This document shows positions 1-32,800 of a stretch of 47,500 bases of DNA, one piece after another (the stretch's first letter is position 1; each line of letters begins with the position of its first letter). Made by a program: the position numbers and the translations under genes. The notes beneath the pieces were generated by a model. That model searched no databases. It was given only the letters and a program-made list of their open reading frames with translations, and was not told the origin of the DNA. Source of the stretch: Chrysomallon squamiferum (Eukaryota > Mollusca > Gastropoda > Neomphalida > Peltospiridae); contig CM022666.1 in assembly GCA_012295275.1 (NCBI GenBank), forward strand, positions 1,360,001 through 1,407,500, written 5' to 3'.

Positions 1-20553
<20,553 letters not shown>

Positions 20554-20555
20554 TA

Positions 20556-22764
20556 CTGTAACAATTAAAGGGAAACAAATCTTATTGACATTTTTGAGTA
20601 ATTTCCCTTAGACTGTAAACTGACACAAATATGAGGCAAATACCTCATATCAAAATCGACGATTTTTAATATTTTTTTGTACAAAGATTTTATTTTAAAA
20701 ATATAAAATTTAAATCTCTATTCAAATAGAGACTATATTAGACTATGTTAAATTGTCATTCTTTTCATTAAAGATGATATGAAAACAAAAACAAAACTAA
20801 TTTTTCAAATTTTATTCAGAAACTGCTGATCATACAGTATATTAGTTTTCTCATTTTATTAAAATATCTGGAAAAAAAAAATTAGTGAAAACATGAATGC
20901 AAAATTTATTTTATTATTATTATTTATTTATTTTATTATTTTGTTTTCCTGTGCAAACAATATTAATCACTAAAAAAAAAAGAAAACAAAAACAAAAATT
21001 AAATAAAAATAAATTAAAAACTAAAAAAAAAAAAAAAACAAAAAAAGTAAAAATTAAATAAAAAAAAATAAATTAGAAAACAAACAGTCATGGAAAAATT
21101 ACAGAGGGGATCAAATTATTCAAAATTAAAAAAAAAAAAATTTAAAGCATTAAAAAAATAAAATAAAATAAAAGAAAGAAATCTGGCTGGAGTTAAAATG
21201 TTGAGAATGTGATAATTAAAGTCTTAATGCTATGAAAATGAATTGACAAAGGAAATTTCCATGACTTTCATCTAAGGTGCCGATATTAAAATACCCCGAG
21301 TCCTAAAAACCCTAGGGCTGGTTCTGGTAATGACTGATACCTGTTGTTTTAAGAGATTGTTTTACCTGTTATGTAACATGTTACTGAATCAGTTTATAGT
21401 TAATCATGGTAACATAAATATTTTTTTTGAATGTCTATTTATAATTTTTTCTTTGATACATTATGTTTTCATGACTTCATGAAATATTTTAAAGAAAAAA
21501 GATATTAATATTTAACAGTATTTAAAAAATGTAATTTTAAATTTTGTAATATAGTTACTTTATACAAAATTCAATTGTTTTTCAGGGAATCCAGTGATTT
21601 TGCAAGAACTTTCTGTAATATTTTCAATAAGATTCTCTTATAATAAAAATTGTATGAATCCAGTCACACTTCATCACCACAGATGAACAATGATGATTAT
21701 GATGATAATAGTAATGAGAAAACGAAGAAAATGAACACAACAACTATTTAAGAGATGAAACTTTATTTTTAAATTAACACAAAAAAGTAATCATTATTTT
21801 TGCCTGAATTTTCAAAAACAAAATTCTTGTAAGTTTCAGATTAAAAACAAACCTATATATAATATCACTACATTCTTAGTTTTGTTAAATATTTTTTAAA
21901 TTTCCATTTTCCATTTTCTGCCCATTTCTTACTTAATGTTCATAGTCATCAAATTTATAAATAATTAATGACACAAATGTAAGATAACTAAGAGAAAAAA
22001 AAAAAAAAATTTTTTTTAAAATGATCTGTGTACACAAGAAAAATTAAATACTGTAAAAAATGTTTTTTGAAAATTAGCAGAACCAAAATGAATTGTGACA
22101 ATAGACTTGTTATTATTATTTTTTTTAAAACAAAGAAAAAATTTAAAATTATTTTAAAAATGTTAAAACAGAAGAATATTTTTGTCAGAGGATATATTAA
22201 CTTTCATCTCCAAAAATATTATACAGCATAAATATAGAATTTATAGAAATGTTAATTATATGAACATACAACCTCCCCCCAAAAAAACCCTATACAATTT
22301 AGCATTATAGTAATAATTCTAAAAAAAATAATAATAAAATATACACTGTGAAAGGAAATCTAAGAAACTCAGAAAATAAAGAACATTATTTTAAAATAAT
22401 TTTCCCTTTATAAATTTAATATTTCGATTCTATTTATTCCAACTAATTTTTGTGTAAATTTATTTTTATAATAGATTCAAACATGTATAATCTTTATTTA
22501 AACTGTAATAAAATTTAGAAACTCTTATTAACTAGGAATTGATGATGAATTAATTCCTTTTTTCACAAGAAATTTATATCTTTGTTTAAAACTGACCAAG
22601 TTTACGTCAGGCTGTGGAAACAGAAGCATTCCTCAGATTAAATTTTCTTTCTTCACAAAAGAATTCAGTTCTAATTCTTTTTTTTTTTTTTTTTACATTT
22701 TCACATGCACATCACTGTCAAATTCAAACAGACAAAAAAAAAAAAAAAAAAGATGCTTTCTCCT
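20556..22764. other. Spacer between RUBCN start and CWC15 stop
   Basis: AT-rich sequence without a recognisable gene. It must contain the RUBCN promoter and any 5' non-coding exon (minus strand) and the 3' UTR of CWC15. A-rich low-complexity patches lie at 20970-21070 and 21125-21180, with AT-rich text elsewhere. The small plus-strand frame at 22028-22231 is Lys/Ile-rich, as expected from composition. Confidence 0.7.
22433..22498 (-). terminator. CWC15: Candidate CWC15 polyadenylation signals
   Basis: AATAAA occurs on the minus strand at 22498-22493, 22464-22459 and 22438-22433, about 265-330 bases past the CWC15 stop codon. AT-rich DNA yields such hexamers often, so the used site is uncertain. 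Confidence 0.4.
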
Positions 22765-22891
22765 CTATTTTACATATTTCTCCATAAACTTTTTATGAAA
22801 TTCAGAACGTAGAGTGTCATTGATAAAACCTTTTTTCTTTGCATCTTCTTCACCTTTGGAACAGTTTTTAAACACAACATCATCATCCCAT
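22765..22891 (-). CDS. CWC15: CWC15 coding exon 6 (stop codon)
   Basis: Residues 181-222, starting [11 protein letters not shown] and ending KKFMEKYVK followed by TAG. This block is the most conserved part of the family. Acceptor CATTTTTACAG. Confidence 0.96.
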
Positions 22892-24787
22892 CTGTAAAAA
22901 TGGAGAATAAAAAAAAAATAAGTAAATGTTATCTCTGCAAACTGTAAGTTAGTTAACTTTCTCTAGATAATATAAAATAAAGGAAAAAAAAAATATAAAT
23001 AAAATTTTTTAAAAACCAAGTAAATTTATAGAAAGAAGTAAAAAAAAATATAAATAAAATAAATTTGAAATGAAATTAACAGTAAAAAAAAAAAAAATTT
23101 AAATAAATAAATAAAATAGAAATAAAGTAGAATAGTTTCAAAAGTTATTTCAGTTATAAATTTTATCTAGTAAGTCAGTATAAAATTTAAGTAAAAACAA
23201 ACATAATGAAAATTAAATTACAATTAAATTAAATTCTATTAAGATTTTTGCAATATTCTAGTATATTTGTTATTTTTATCAAATTGCCAATTTTCTTACT
23301 CACAATAAATATATATAAAATTATAAAATTTTTATTTTTTTGATTTACCTTCTTTTTACTTTAAATTCTTGTGCTGTTTTGTCGGCAGGGTTTAAAAGGG
23401 GATTCCCCTTCAGTATGATTTCAGTTCGAATTCTTTCTTCTTCCTGTTTCTTCTCAGCATCCTGAAAATGAAAAAACAAAATAAAATAAAATAAAATAAA
23501 TAAATAATAAAAAAATTAATTAATTAATAAAAATATTAACTGATTCATAATAACAATAATAATTCTGTTTCGAAAAATTGTCTGCTTTTACATGACTTAA
23601 ATACTAAATATTTCTAAAGTGAATAAGTAAAACGTAATAAAGCTACGACATAAATGTCACTAAAGAAAAAAACCTAGCAATTAAGTCATGCAGCTAATAA
23701 TAAATAAGCAAAATAATTCCAGTTTCTTATCCATTCATTTTAAAAATATTGGTCTTATGTTCTAAAATAAATAAATTAAAAAGAAAATGAGTGCAGTACA
23801 AACCAGTTTCTGTTTTTCTAGAGCTCTCTCCTTTTTTATCTTCTGCAGCTCTGCTAAAAGTTCTGCTGTTTCATCTTCATCATCAGAGTCGTCAGAGTCA
23901 TCATCATCCTGAAAGCAGCAACAAAAGATGTGGTTAATGTAACTTATTTTTAAAATCAGAAAGTTAATAATGTATCATTATTATCAGATATTGATGTATT
24001 ATTTTCACAATTTTTGCATTCATTATTTTACTAAATATCTCCAAGGCAGAATTTTTATTTTTTTTAAAGCTAAAATATAAAAATTAGTGTTTTAAATCTG
24101 ATTAAACATTATTGTAAGTGAATTATAATTTTATAGCAAAGAATGTCCAGAGCTTGAGAAAAAGTTTTTATTTTTTATTGTAAATTACCACTACATGCTG
24201 GAACTCAAAATTGGTCATATATTTAAAAAATAAATAATTTCAGTGTAAGGAAAGATTTCTCAAAATATAGAAATCTCTTAAATATTCCAAATTTTATATG
24301 TTATTGCTAAAACTGAATAAAAAATTAGTTCCCAGTAATTATTTTCTGTGAATATTACTTTTTAAATTAAATAACTAAAATTTGCATTAATTAATGAATC
24401 AGAAACAAATTATATAAAAATAATTAGTAATATTAATAATTAAATGTTTAATCTAAATACATTCCCTCATTTTGACAAAGAAATTATTGTAGTAGTTGTC
24501 ACTGTTTCATCAAAATATTTAAATGCATAAAAGAAAATAAAAAAATAAAAATTATATATAAAGTATATATATTTTTGACAAAATAATAATAATAATGAAG
24601 AATAAAGAAATTTAGTGTTTTTTTCATTATTAGGATTTATTATTTATTAACAAAACTGTACTAACATCATCATCTATGGGGTCATCAGCATCAAGGTTGG
24701 CAGCAGGAATTGCTTCTAGTCTTGGCCTTTTACTGCTACTAGATGAATCTGAAACAGCACAAACAGAAATTAATAATAATTAAAACA

Positions 24788-24818
<31 letters not shown>

Positions 24819-25746
24819 AAATAAATAAATAAATAAAACAAATTTCAGAGAAAATTTCTAAAATAATTAACTCAGCTTTTTTTTCTATTTGACAGAATGA
24901 ATCAGGCTGGGGAGTTTTAATCTTACTGTAGAAGAAATAAATTTAAAACTTAATACTTTTATTATACGGAACTAAAATAAAAAAAATTAAACACAATTTC
25001 ATGTGAAATTTTAAATGCTAGATTTTTAATTTTGGGGTAAATATTTCATGCAGTGTACTAACCTCGGTTTCTGTCTCGTTTTTCTCTTGCACTTCTTTCT
25101 CTGTCTTCAAGTTCACGTCGGAAGTCACGACTTCGAATATCATCTTGTGTGTTCTGACCTTCTTGTCTGCACATATGTAGAAATTAAAATCATCTTTAAT
25201 TACAGAGAACCAGGGCACTTTCTGCTCTTCGATTTTTTCAATAATATGTTAAGAAAGAAGAAGAAAATCTCAAAGAGAGAGAGAGAGAGAGAATATGAGA
25301 TGTTGTCTATTTATTGGAATTTAAATTAATTACCATACAAACTAGTTTTTAATGGAAAATCTGATGTTGAATGAGAAAATCAACTCACATAATTAATATT
25401 ATTTTCACTGAGATATTGTCAACACAAAGACAGATATTTTATTAAGTACTTAAAAAAGTAATATACGATACTACAAAGTTTCTGTTGTAAGCACTGCACA
25501 GTGTTTACATATATGGAAGAAATCAAAACTGTTATGGTGGTGTACATCAAAGTACACAAAAACTTAATATAGATACTTAAATATGTTGATTATTCTGGTT
25601 GCTACGTACCTGTATTTTAGTTTAGTGTGTGCAGGCAAATCTCTGCTCGAGTACTGTTTTGACAAAGCACTCAAATCTCCCCCTCCCTCACCTTTACCCC
25701 GCCCTCCTCTTGCTGGTTCCCAGGTAGGTCGGGCAGCTGTAGTCAT
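22765..25746 (-). CDS. CWC15: Spliceosome-associated protein CWC15, complete, six coding exons
   Basis: Joined exons, in transcript order: 25746-25610, 25166-25063, 24748-24666, 23908-23804, 23461-23349, 22891-22765. They give 222 aa and a TAG stop; the human protein is 229 aa. The whole length matches the Cwf15/Cwc15 family: N-terminal [15 protein letters not shown] and [16 protein letters not shown], an Arg/Glu-rich helix ([15 protein letters not shown]), [20 protein letters not shown], an acidic run [13 protein letters not shown], a helical [17 protein letters not shown] region, GNPLLN, and the C-terminal signature [28 protein letters not shown]. Known for the family: CWC15 is a nuclear protein that joins the CDC5L/PRP19-related part of the spliceosome and stays in the catalytic core. 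The gene lies in tandem upstream of RUBCN on the same strand, about 2.2 kb apart. Confidence 0.97.
23349..23461 (-). CDS. CWC15: CWC15 coding exon 5
   Basis: Residues 144-180, with [19 protein letters not shown] and the basic FKVKR. Acceptor CATTTTCAG, donor GAAG|gtaaat, phase 2. Confidence 0.95.
23804..23908 (-). CDS. CWC15: CWC15 coding exon 4
   Basis: Residues 109-143: acidic [13 protein letters not shown], then [20 protein letters not shown]. Acceptor TGCTTTCAG; the donor CTG|gtttgt is weak. Phase 0. Confidence 0.94.
24666..24748 (-). CDS. CWC15: CWC15 coding exon 3
   Basis: Residues 81-108, [20 protein letters not shown] then DDPIDDD. Acceptor GCTGTTTCAG, donor GAT|gttagt, phase 0. Confidence 0.94.
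24783..24840. repeat. AAAT microsatellite in CWC15 intron 2
   Basis: About 14 AAAT units immediately upstream (in transcript order) of exon 3. The other CWC15 introns are AT-rich with short AAAT and poly-A runs and show nothing else. Confidence 0.85.
25063..25166 (-). CDS. CWC15: CWC15 coding exon 2
   Basis: Residues 46-80, including [20 protein letters not shown]. Acceptor TATGTGCAG, donor CGAG|gttagt, phase 1. Confidence 0.94.
25610..25746 (-). CDS. CWC15: CWC15 coding exon 1 (start codon)
   Basis: Residues 1-45 plus two bases; donor ACAG|gtacgt, phase 2. The start is fixed by the family N-terminus MTTAARP. The acceptor TTTGTTTTCTTTCAG ends at 25779, so the exon probably extends to 25778 and carries about 30 bases of 5' UTR, with a non-coding exon farther upstream. 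Confidence 0.95.
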
Positions 25747-26404
25747 TCTGCTATATGGTTTAAATAATAATGAAAATTCTGAAAGAAAACAAAGGGGGAG
25801 ATATCAACTACAATTTCTAAGTAATAAAAGGAATTATTAGTTTATTCTATCTAAACCTATCAATAAAATGATTCTTATATCGTGTCCAAAACTGGGACAG
25901 TGGAATAACTGGATATCTTGTTAACTGTTCATATGTTAACACTGAAATGTTAAAGTAAAAATTGTCTTCTTTTAAGTAAGGCAAATTAAATTCTGTAATT
26001 AATTATCTTGATGTCATAAACTGATAAAGCACATACTTTCACTTTGTTACAACATGGAAATATAATAAATTGACATCATTTTCGTCATTCTCGTACCCCT
26101 ATTTATTTATTATTTTTTTTTATTAAATTTAAATTAATAAGGTCTTTTGGAAATTAATGTCAACTCTCGATTCTTATTTTCATCAATATTCTTTATAATT
26201 GATTAAAGTTTTTACAAATTTTAGCACAGCCACAACTTCGCACAAGATTACATTAGTAAATAAATGTCAGTATTTAAGAGAAATATCATCTATTTTAAAT
26301 ATATGAAGACTACTACCAAATAAAATCTGACTTACATTTCAAGTATATCTCTTACTGTAAGTAATTCACGTTAAATTGTCTAAATGTTATTTTATTTTTA
26401 AAAT

Positions 26405-26446
26405 CAAACGAATAGATCTTCTCGGACAGCCATACTTATTCGTTTG
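26405..26446. repeat. 10-bp perfect inverted repeat
   Basis: CAAACGAATA at 26405-26414 pairs exactly with TATTCGTTTG at 26437-26446 around a 22-base spacer. It lies in a GC-moderate patch about 650 bases upstream of the CWC15 start codon. It may be a cruciform, a protein-binding site or chance. Confidence 0.5.
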
Positions 26447-27085
26447 TGTTAGTACTTTCCACCTCGGAAGACGCTCATCACTAAATTGGTGAACAACGAA
26501 AACAGCATGCATATTCAAAGAAGCAGTTATAAATGTTAACACATCTACTTTGTAATGTTGCTGTTAAATATTTAAAAATATTAAAGTTTTAATTTATTTT
26601 TCATTTCACTGTTAAAAGGTATTCACGAGAATGAAATACAAAATGAATATTTGTTTTCCTTCAGATTTATTTCCCCTTTAAAGTCCATGTCCTACAAATG
26701 TTTTCGATGCATATGTTACAGAAAATATGTATAATTCCTGAAGATATCCGAAAATATGTGTAATCACTGAACTGAAACTAATGTGGACATTCCCAGAGCC
26801 ATAAGTCCGTAGAAAAAAAGCGAACTATGACATTGTGGACATGCTTGTTTGCTGGTTAGGAGATAACAATATAACTGAAAGGACTTTTGGACTCATATTT
26901 GTTCAGTTTCAGACATCCAGCTTTCACGACGAAATTAAGTATTTCACATTTGCGTCACAGATGTGTTCTGATACTTGCACAGAACTGTTATCTTGTAACC
27001 CACTCTCATGAAATTCTCCGTATACTGCAGTCAGAGGATGATCTACTTGCAGCCTTTGCAGTGCTAGTTTCATAAATCGAACTTA

Positions 27086-27192
27086 AATTTCCTAATAATA
27101 CATATTTTCTGAAATTTCTTATTAATACATATTTTCTGAAATTTCCTAATAACACATATTTTCTGAAATTTCCTAATAATACATATTCCCTG
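27086..27192. repeat. 27-bp tandem repeat, four copies
   Basis: Units start at 27086, 27113, 27140 and 27167 with the consensus AATTTCCTAATAATACATAT then TTTCTGA. Copies differ by one to three bases. Confidence 0.93.
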
Positions 27193-27229
27193 TAACAATA
27201 TATACTATATAAATGCTGATATATAAATA

Positions 27230-27254
27230 AATAAATAATAACAACAACAACAGC

Positions 27255-27303
<49 letters not shown>
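27230..27303. repeat. AAC then AAT microsatellite
   Basis: Short AAC run passing into about 16 AAT triplets. A matching TTA run lies at 27890-27940 and an AAT run at 27955-27982, so inverted pairing is possible. Confidence 0.88.
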
Positions 27304-27887
27304 TCCAAGCATCGCAAGGCAGCAGCGAGATGAAAATCACTGACAAGTTTTATATCATAAATTTGTAAATGGAGATTTACGTGCGTTTATGACGTAGATG
27401 AACAGATAGGAAGACCGACACAGTTACAGGTAACTAGACATTTAGAAGTGCAGTTAGTGATTACCAAAGACATGGATAATTAAATACGAGAAAAGATAAT
27501 TGCTATACACATATATTTTAAGCACTCCCAAGGACGGAAATAATCTCAGAATATATGAGCGTCGTCTGCTGAGGAAAAATGCCGCGGACAATTAAAGAAA
27601 ATGATTAGCGGGAATTCAGAAAAAAATGTATTTGGATGGTATATACTAATTCTTCTGTTTAAGAAATTTTAGAAAATTAAACTTATTATTATTATTATTA
27701 TTTAAATTTTTAGCTACCGATGGTTTCATTAAAATAAATAAATAAATGTTAGTTTCGAATAAGTGTGTTTCTTATAATAATTCTTTATATCCATGCAGTA
27801 ATATTTTGTTTTACTTTCTACGTATATCTACTTTTCTTTCTTTCGATCGATCGATCCATCCATTATCTCGCTATCCGTCTAATATAG

Positions 27888-27889
<2 letters not shown>

Positions 27890-27938
<49 letters not shown>

Positions 27939-27982
27939 ATAAAGGTTAAAATTTAAAATAATAATAATAATAATAATAATGT
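27890..27982. repeat. TTA tract followed by AAT tract
   Basis: About 15 TTA triplets, then 20 bases, then 8 AAT triplets, forming an inverted pair. Confidence 0.88.
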
Positions 27983-29719
27983 TAAGTTTTGGCGGTTTTT
28001 TGGAGGGAGGAGATTCAAATTAAATTTTAAAAAAATGATTAATTATCTTTACTTTTTTTTTGTTTCGTTTGGCAATTTATTTCAAAACGTGAACAAAAGA
28101 TAAGGATCACTTTTCTAAACCGGAAGAATTCCACTGCTGAGTAATTAACATAATGAACAAACCACAAATGACTAATAACTAAACAAGGGAGATAATTCAA
28201 TAGAACTTTATATTCCGTCCTAGGGTTCTTTCTGCAAGACTGATTTTTTTTTTTCGCTCTCTGTAAAATGACGCTAAAAGCTACAATCGTACAAACCGGA
28301 GAAATTAACTTCAAGTTCGAACGAACTAAGCGCTCTCGGTCCACGAACAGTTCTTTAATACAGATACGTGTCAAATATTTTAATATCTTTATTTAATATC
28401 GTCGGATATTTTAGCAACGAGATGAACATTTTGTTCAGTAACCCGAACATTTTAATTGTTGCACATTTAGTGTTAAGAGTATCGCTGTTATAATCACAAC
28501 GTAAAGTTGAAACTGAAGACGGGAAGTGGATAATGACTGAATAGAAAGTAGTAATCAATCTGGTATTTTAAAATCTGACTCCTTTTGCAATACACATGGA
28601 GTAAACTCTATTTGTGTACTCTGTAACAAATTTGTGGCATAATTTTTAAATTAAAATCTTTAAAATGATGTAATTGTTTTTCACATTCATTCACACAAAT
28701 GTTACTGAATTAAATAATACTTAATTTTTATTAAATATTCATTTCGATTCCTTCAAATCGAAGGAACATGTGTGTGTGTGTGTGTGTGTGTAGATTATCT
28801 TTTTCTTACTTGTATGTATTTATACACAGAAGCGTACATAATACACACACATTTTAATTTATTTTTATTTTTAAAAACAACTAATAATTATCCAAATTGA
28901 TACTTTTTCCATTTCGATTTAAACGTGTGTGTATGTGTATGAGTGTATGTATATATGTATATGTAACAAACAAACAATTTAAAAAGAAAAGAACTAAAAT
29001 TATTAGATTTCTTTGCATCACTTGTTATTAATACAAGATTGATTCACATTATTTATTTGTTTTAAATATCTATTCCGTTCATTCAAAATGAAGAGATATA
29101 TAATATATATATTTTAAATATGTTTTATTACGGGTCTCTGCCTTGCCAGTGTATTTATTAGGAAATAGTTACATATTTAGAAATCACAAAACTTCAGAAT
29201 TCTTAAATCTGTCACTTAAAATTTTGGATAGGAATAATCCATATGTACTTTCAACTCAAGAGTATTACCTACTAGAATCGTTTTAATATTCACTTTATGA
29301 TGATGAAGATTACTACTATTATTATTACTGTTGCGATGGTGGTGTTACCACCACTATTATTTGTAATAAAAATGACTGAAGGATTGGGCCTGTGTTGTTT
29401 TCGTTTTTTCTTTTAAATTTACAGGAAAATCTTGTGCAACGTATTACAAACTTTATTTAATAAGAATCGAAATAACATTATTTAATTTTAACATAGTTCT
29501 ATGATTATTCAAATTTCAAAGCACAGAGGCAGACATACACAAATCATATATAACAGAATGAACGACCATTTACATATATGCTAATAATATTTTGGCCTCA
29601 GGCTGTATTTTGCTTCATTCTGATTCGTGGATGAACGCTCGAACTAGCCCAACCCCTGACCTTGCGGAAAGAACCGAAGTGTGCCGATTTGTAGTAAAAA
29701 CACTGAGAGAGGACCCAAT

Positions 29720-29746
29720 ATGTCAATAGTATTTAGATCGATGTGA
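29720..29746 (+). other. Short upstream open reading frame before the RYK-like start
   Basis: ATGTCAATAGTATTTAGATC..TGA encodes eight codons, 30 bases before the main ATG. It is relevant only if transcription starts upstream of 29720, which is likely but not shown. Confidence 0.4.
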
Positions 29747-29775
29747 GCGGCAGTTTTTCTGGGTTTTCATGGAAA

Positions 29776-29887
29776 ATGCCGCCTTCCTTCATGTTCCTGG
29801 GAGGCTTCGTCTTCCTTGGATGTTTTGGAATTACAAGTTCTTACCTGAATTTGTACATGGACGCTGCAGAAACCCTGCGATTGCTAG
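29776..29887 (+). CDS. RYK: First coding exon of a WIF-domain receptor, probably RYK
   Basis: Encodes MPPSFMFLGGFVFLGCFGI, TSSYLNLYMDAAET and LRLLG (37 codons plus one base), ending at a strong donor CTAG|gtgagt, phase 1. Residues 1 to about 22 are a hydrophobic signal peptide. The next stretch, LNLYMDAAETLRLLG, matches the start of the WIF domain of RYK/Derailed receptors (SLYLSEDEVRRLIG in human), where a first exon with signal peptide ends at the same place. Known for the family: RYK is a single-pass Wnt receptor with an extracellular WIF domain and an inactive kinase domain. WIF1 (LYLWIDAHQARVLIG) is the alternative, but the LRLLG form fits RYK better. Later exons are not in the window, so the identity rests on about 15 residues. 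Confidence 0.65.
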
Positions 29888-32800
29888 GTGAGTAAAACGC
29901 AAGTTTTCTTTTGCCCCGTGGTTATCTTTGGAGAAATTCCACCGTCAGCCTTCCCAGATTCGGCCAAGTTGGGGAAGCCCTCGGCTGCCGCAGCTTGCAT
30001 GTTTGCCTCCTTCGATTTTAAAATGCCAAATGTTCTTTTGTTTTGTTTTTAACGGGATCTCTGCCATTAATCCTGAACAAAATGTTTGATTAATGAGTTA
30101 AGAACGAAGTTGCGTACAACGAACGCGCGACTGCATGTATCACAGCCTTGTCAAAAGAGCAGACGTATATTTAGTATATTTACACGTGGAAATAATTAAA
30201 AACCATAACTTTCTTTTTTCATGTTTTGTTGTAAACTTGGTATCAGGTTAACTATTAATCAATTTTGTTACGCATTCGGCATCAATCGATTCAATGTACT
30301 GTAAGATAAGATTCTAATGTTAAAAATCGTACTACTGATATTAACATTGCTTGTTACGTCACAGAATTGAGTTAAATAAGAAGTACTTTTGGAAATTTTA
30401 AACAAAATACATCCCACTAAATGTAGAGAAATAATAATATTTAATAAAATAATAATAACCAAAATATGTAACAATTTTACTAAAGTTTATGACTGTCACA
30501 CAGAAATAAGAATTAAAAACTGGAAAGCAGGCAAATATATCTTGCTTGATAATCAATTAAATTGATAGAAAAACTAATCAAGTAATGAACAGCATCTGAA
30601 ATCCAGTGTAAATTCTTTAAACAAACTTCTCAGATGACACTAATTGGCTTTGTTCTCCTGCAGGCTCCAAATTTTTAGTACAACTGAATGAACATTATTT
30701 TGTACATGTTCATTTTATAAAATATTTTAATTATGTTTTCTTCTTTCTTAATTTTAAAAATAATTATAATTAAACATTTAACATCTATATTATTTATGGC
30801 ATGTATAAATATTCAGAATAACTTAAAACAAAATTTTATATTATTAATATTATTATTATCATCACTGAAATACAATGTTATTTTTATATCATTGAATGAT
30901 TGATTTATATCTATAATTTAGGTTTGTTTTAATATTATTTTATTTATTTATTTATTATTTTGTACATTTACTATATCAATGTAATATTATTTATAATTAG
31001 TAAGAAATTCTTTAAACATTTCTATCTTTTGGCATTTTCAAAGAAATAATAGTAATCATAAAATATTTCATAGAATACCAATACTTATTTAATATGCATA
31101 CAATTATTTAAAAGTAAATAAATAATAATAATAACTAAAGTGAAATAAATATATATGGTCTTTGGAATCATCAACATTTTATAATAATATGTAAAAATTA
31201 ATATGATATAAAAATATAATTTTAAAATAGATCTGTTTGTTCCTTTAACTGCAACTATGAAAATTCATTTGTTAAAATATATAAAAAACAGATAACAACA
31301 ACAAATTAACAAATTGAAAATATGAATAATAACTTTACAAGAGATTTTAAAATAAGTTTAAAAATCAAGCATAATGTAAACCATGGAACAGAAAAACTGT
31401 CAAAAGAATTTTAAAATATTGATAAATACTTATAAAAACTAAACACAAAACACAAAAAATAAAATGTCAATACCCCTATAAAAGTCAAAATAAATTATTT
31501 TCTGTTACACATAAAACTATTATTATTGTTACTAGAAAATTCTTTTAATACCCCCCCCAAAAAAAAACTTGTGCATTTAATATTTTAATTTAATTCTGTA
31601 TTTAATTTATTTATTTTTTTGTATTTGTTATTATTTTAGATTAAAATGCTTCTTTCTTCATACAGTATGGAATTTTCATTACAGAAAAACAACAAAAACA
31701 ATTTAATTAAAAAAAAAAAAAAGAGAGAAAAAAGAAATAAATAAAACCATCAGATCTTTTAATATCTGAAATTGATGAAAATAAAATATTAAAGAAAACA
31801 AAATATTTCCAATTTTGATATTAAATTATTTTCTCTCTTTTTTATGTTTTAAATTTCTGTTTCTGTTTCAGTTCTTTTTACTGAGGGAAACATAGCTGTT
31901 AAAAAATAAATAAATACATTTAAAAATCATTTAAAGAAAACAGAAAATAAAAGTGAAATAAAAATAAAAATAAAAATAAAAATAATAAAAATATTAAATA
32001 TTTAGTGATTTAAAAAAAAAATAAACTGCTCTGTATTTTCATTTTACCCTTTATTTACATTCTTCTTCTTCTTTTTTCTTTTTAAATGAATTTCACTTCA
32101 GCTATTCATCAATTTACTACCATAACCAATATTATAAACAATATTAACACCAAACAATATTTTATCAATTTCATGTACTTATGCATGGTGTGATAAAAAT
32201 CAGGGGCTTTCCGGATACGATTTGTGTGTTTTTTAACACAGATCTGATTCAGTGAGAAAAACTGTTAGTCTTTTATTGTGGCATAAACATTGTACTACTG
32301 AGTATTCAAATATCAAGGTTCGACAGACACCTGTAAACCTGTAGTATTCATTGTAAAATGGATTGCTTTGAAGTATGCTGATTATTATTCAGCTACTGAA
32401 ATGTAAGCCCTTTGTAACAGTATAGCTATAAAAAAGGGGAAAAAAAAAAAAAAAGTAAAAATAAATAAATGAATACATTAAAAAAAAAAAAGATGTTTAA
32501 GGATAATGTTTGTAAAATTGCATTTAGCTTACATCTTTATTTATGCTTGTGTATGTATGTCAGTATCCTATATATCTATATCTATGTGTGTCTGTCTCTC
32601 TGTCCATCTTTAATCAGTTTGTTAATCTTCTAGTTATCTCAGTTGTAATGTCAATACAATTTAGTATAAATGTATAATTTACATTACATACTAATATTTT
32701 TGAGACAAAAATAATTCTAAATCTAGTTTTAGTTTTGTATTTTCAAAAGTAATTATTATCTGTTCTGTGTTCTGTGTTAATTAAAAACAACCAAATTTCA

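Larger units (their letters stand above)
25779..29500. other. Divergent intergenic region between CWC15 and the RYK-like gene
   Basis: CWC15 reads left and the RYK-like exon reads right, so both promoters must lie here. Repeat-poor, GC-moderate stretches at 26400-26520 and 26640-27070 and an AT-rich remainder were seen. The first contains CTTCCGAGGTGG on the minus strand, a possible ETS-type (CTTCCG) promoter motif. No coding region was recognised; the 111-codon minus frame at 28039-28374 has no familiar motif. Confidence 0.5.

Noticed and set aside
28305-28340. AGTTCGAAC-like string as a tRNA B box
   Set aside because: No A box at the right distance upstream and no cloverleaf could be drawn; the same for GGTTCGACA near 32317.
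28039-28374. 111-codon minus-strand frame
   Set aside because: No recognisable domain, no splice partners and no neighbouring homologous frame; the length is possible by chance in this amount of DNA.
29776-29887. Assignment of the WIF exon to WIF1 rather than RYK
   Set aside because: The residues LNLYMDAAETLRLLG lack the WIDAHQ pattern of WIF1 and match the RYK/Derailed start better. Not fully excluded, since only one exon is present.
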